In this document: positions 61,870 to 64,000 of the stretch, one piece after another
Layout of the letters: each line of letters starts with the position of its first letter
How positions within the stretch are numbered: the stretch's first letter is position 1
From: Viscum album
Lineage: Eukaryota > Streptophyta > Magnoliopsida > Santalales > Viscaceae
NCBI GenBank assembly: GCA_963277665.1
Contig: OY728143.1
Coordinates: 231,189,591 to 231,253,590 of the forward strand
Reading direction: 5' to 3'
Length of the DNA: 64,000 nt
Notes under the pieces: model-generated
The model's input: the letters and a program-made list of their open reading frames with translations, nothing else
The model's database searches: none
What the model was told of the DNA's origin: nothing
Translations under genes and position numbers: made by a program

Positions 61870-64000
61870 TTTAACACCCCAAGCTTCCACAGTACGTTTC
61901 CCTTTGAATAATACAATAACATTCATTGTACGCAACGTCGAGTTCTAGCACACCACGACAAATCAAACTAGCCATTTTAAAAGAATTTATGAATAGTAAT
62001 ACCCTATTTTTTAAATTTTATAAATTTTTTTTTGTAAAATAGACTTTATTTTTGGGTTCATTATATCAAAATTAACTTAGGGTGAATTTTTTTTATTTTT
62101 TTTGAACAATTTCAATTTTTGATGAATAGTGAAAAACACTGCGTTATTATTTAAAACCGACTTTTATTTAAATATTTATCATTTTTATTTAAATTTATTT
62201 TAATGTAAAAATAGATACATAATACATATATTAGTCTAATGTAATTCATTGGAGTAATTTTATAATAAGATTAAATATATAAATTTTTGTTGAACTTTTT
62301 AACGTCTTTCACCCACCTTCTAGGCACATTTGTAAATTTGCATAAAATGTAATTTTACTAATTCTATGCATTGAATTTTAAAAATCCAAGAGACATGGTG
62401 GACATTAGTAAGTAAAATTTTCTTCAATAAGATAAAAATAATTTTTGGGGAAATGTAACTTTTGAATTTTATTAACCATGGTTAAAATTAAATAAGGTAA
62501 TTAAAATTAAAAATGATATTATAGTTACCCTAACACATGTCCTAATTCTATTAGATAAGTGTATTTCGACCAAAATCAACCTTATAAATAAAATATGATC
62601 ATTTTTGATCCACTTGGATTTGATTAGGACATTTATTATTATTTTATATAAAGAAGATTTAAAAGTGTTAAATTCAAATTTTAATAAATAAAACATTTTT
62701 ATTATAGGGTTATACATAATATAAATTTGACAGTTAATATTCATTAAAAATATAAAAATATTTCATACATCATGGTATTTTATTTATAATTTTTAGACAT
62801 TAAATAATTAAATTTATTTATGACACAATGATGATACAGTAATTACCTTATTAATGAATGATTAAAATAATTGATGTTATAAATATTAAAATAATTGTAA
62901 ATTGAGACTTTTGATGAACTAAACGAATTTTATAGGTTAATATGACATTTTAGGGTATATTCAATGAATTTTTTTCTATGTAATAAATTTTTTTATGACT
63001 TTCACAAAAACCGAATACTAAATAGTGTCAAAATTGACAAAAATGAGTTTATAAAAAATTACTATTTTATTAAATGATATAATTATCCTAAAAATATAAG
63101 GTTAGGACAAAGGACTTATATAATAATAGATATTTCATTAATGAACCACATGAGGTTCTCTTGGAATTTTTTATTATTCTTATTAACTATGTAATATAAA
63201 AATACAATAAGACATAGTAAAAGTTAAACTATTTATCAAAAAGTTAAATCTAAAAGATAAGGTTAATATGGTGACCTAAACTTTTCTAAAACCTATTGGC
63301 TTAGAATATTTATACCGATACCCACCATATCCTTGAATTAAATCCATTTTTAGCAATTAGAAACCGAAAATTATTTTATAATAAAATAATAGTTCACGCT
63401 TTTCTTAAAGTGACCATCACCTCTCTTATAAAAGGGTACATACCCTTATCTTAATATCACACCTCCAAATCAATTTGGATCTGCCAAAAACTACTAAAAT
63501 ATCCTCCCAACTACCCTCAATTAAACATAGATTCTTTAATTTGATCATAAATCTAACCAAAGGATCCATTTTGTTCAAATCAGAAGGAAGAACCCTCAAG
63601 AGATATAATTATTTCATCACCTCTTTCAATGTTCTTTTCAACTTCTGCCTCATCTTTAATTGTTGTTTCCAAACTAAAATAATAACTCCAGTATCTTCAA
63701 AATTCTGAGATGTTATTATAAATATGGTACAACCATATTCCTTATTCTATCCATCCTATGAATGACAAAGTCATCATACATGTGTGTGTGTGGGCTTACC
63801 GTCTCCACGTTGTGCTGTTGTTTGTTATTCAAAACATCATTATTTGGATTGGTATAATAGTGAGTGTAATTGGTGAAATAATAAATATAACATGTTAAAG
63901 ATTCTATATATATAATAAACCATCCAATTACAGAAGATTTCAATATCAATGGAATGATATTGTCACTCGTCCGTACGTACGGCTTGTCGTCTCCACGACG
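61870..64000 (+). repeat. 3' LTR of P (truncated by window end)
   Basis: Begins tttaacaccccaagcttcc (a mutated tgtaacacc) and aligns with the 5' LTR from 15359. Only 2,131 bp of an expected ~3.7 kb is in the window. TATA box at 63427-63435. Stem-loop units appear on the minus strand near 63775-63830 (decayed loop) and from about 63955 to the window end. A minus-strand frame at 62472-62744 aligns with the antisense U3 frame of the T LTRs. Confidence 0.85.
63427..63435 (+). promoter_or_regulatory. TATA box of the P 3' LTR
   Basis: tataaaagg on the plus strand in the same relative place as the TATA boxes of T and M. The 5' LTR copy near 16910 is degraded (tatagaaga). Confidence 0.55.

Larger units (their letters stand above)
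15359..64000 (+). mobile_element. LTR retrotransposon P (Ty3/gypsy, Tekay/Del-like), interrupted twice
   Basis: A plus-strand chromovirus-type element. The 5' LTR starts tgtaacacccc at 15359, is interrupted by M (17357-30223) and ends gcattaca at 31954. The primer site follows. gag, protease, RT, RNase H and integrase lie at 32440-35668 and 60622-61830, split by array T. A polypurine tract ends at 61869 and the 3' LTR starts at 61870, running off the window. Removing M and T leaves a 5' LTR of about 3.73 kb and an internal region of about 4.96 kb, normal for an element with long LTRs. Coding frames carry many stops. Confidence 0.85.

Overview
This is plant nuclear DNA, almost entirely transposable elements. 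I found no intact host gene, and no bacterial, phage, organellar or CRISPR features. The plant call rests on three things: Ty3/gypsy chromovirus-type (Tekay/Del-like) elements with initiator-tRNA-Met primer sites, a LINE whose ORF1 has DUF4283 and whose ORF2 ends in RNase H, and the AT-rich nested layout. The exact species is not readable from the sequence.

Layout. 1-5330 is decayed, GC-richer, non-coding sequence with purine-rich degenerate repeats, followed by a ~150 bp tandem repeat (5331-5876). A degenerate minus-strand LINE (called L) fills about 5877-11980. 11980-13380 is unrecognised. From 13517 on, everything is nested LTR retrotransposons: an old truncated LTR (O, 13517-15358) is cut by a plus-strand element P (15359 to beyond the window end). 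P's 5' LTR is cut by a minus-strand relative M (17357-30223, near-match TSD gaaat/aaaat). P's integrase is cut by a 24,953 bp insertion T (35669-60621, perfect TSD gattt).

T is the most remarkable object. It is a head-to-tail array with four LTRs (4.22 kb each) and three internal regions (2,688 bp each), in the pattern LTR-int-LTR-int-LTR-int-LTR, inside one pair of target-site duplications. Each internal region is non-autonomous, with a broken gag and no pol except a short vestige beside the polypurine tract. Its LTRs are homologous to those of M and P, so these autonomous-type relatives are the likely source of pol functions.

Each T LTR carries, downstream of a TATA box and so probably in the RNA leader, three stem-loops about 200 bp apart. 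Their loop is conserved and holds the palindrome CGTACGTACG, while the stems differ in sequence but stay complementary. Diverged versions occur in M and P. Each T internal region also holds a 114 bp nested hairpin with tRNA-like A and B boxes and a T5 terminator, which looks like a Pol III unit. Gag reaches its second zinc knuckle only through a -1 shift at an A_AAA_AAG site.
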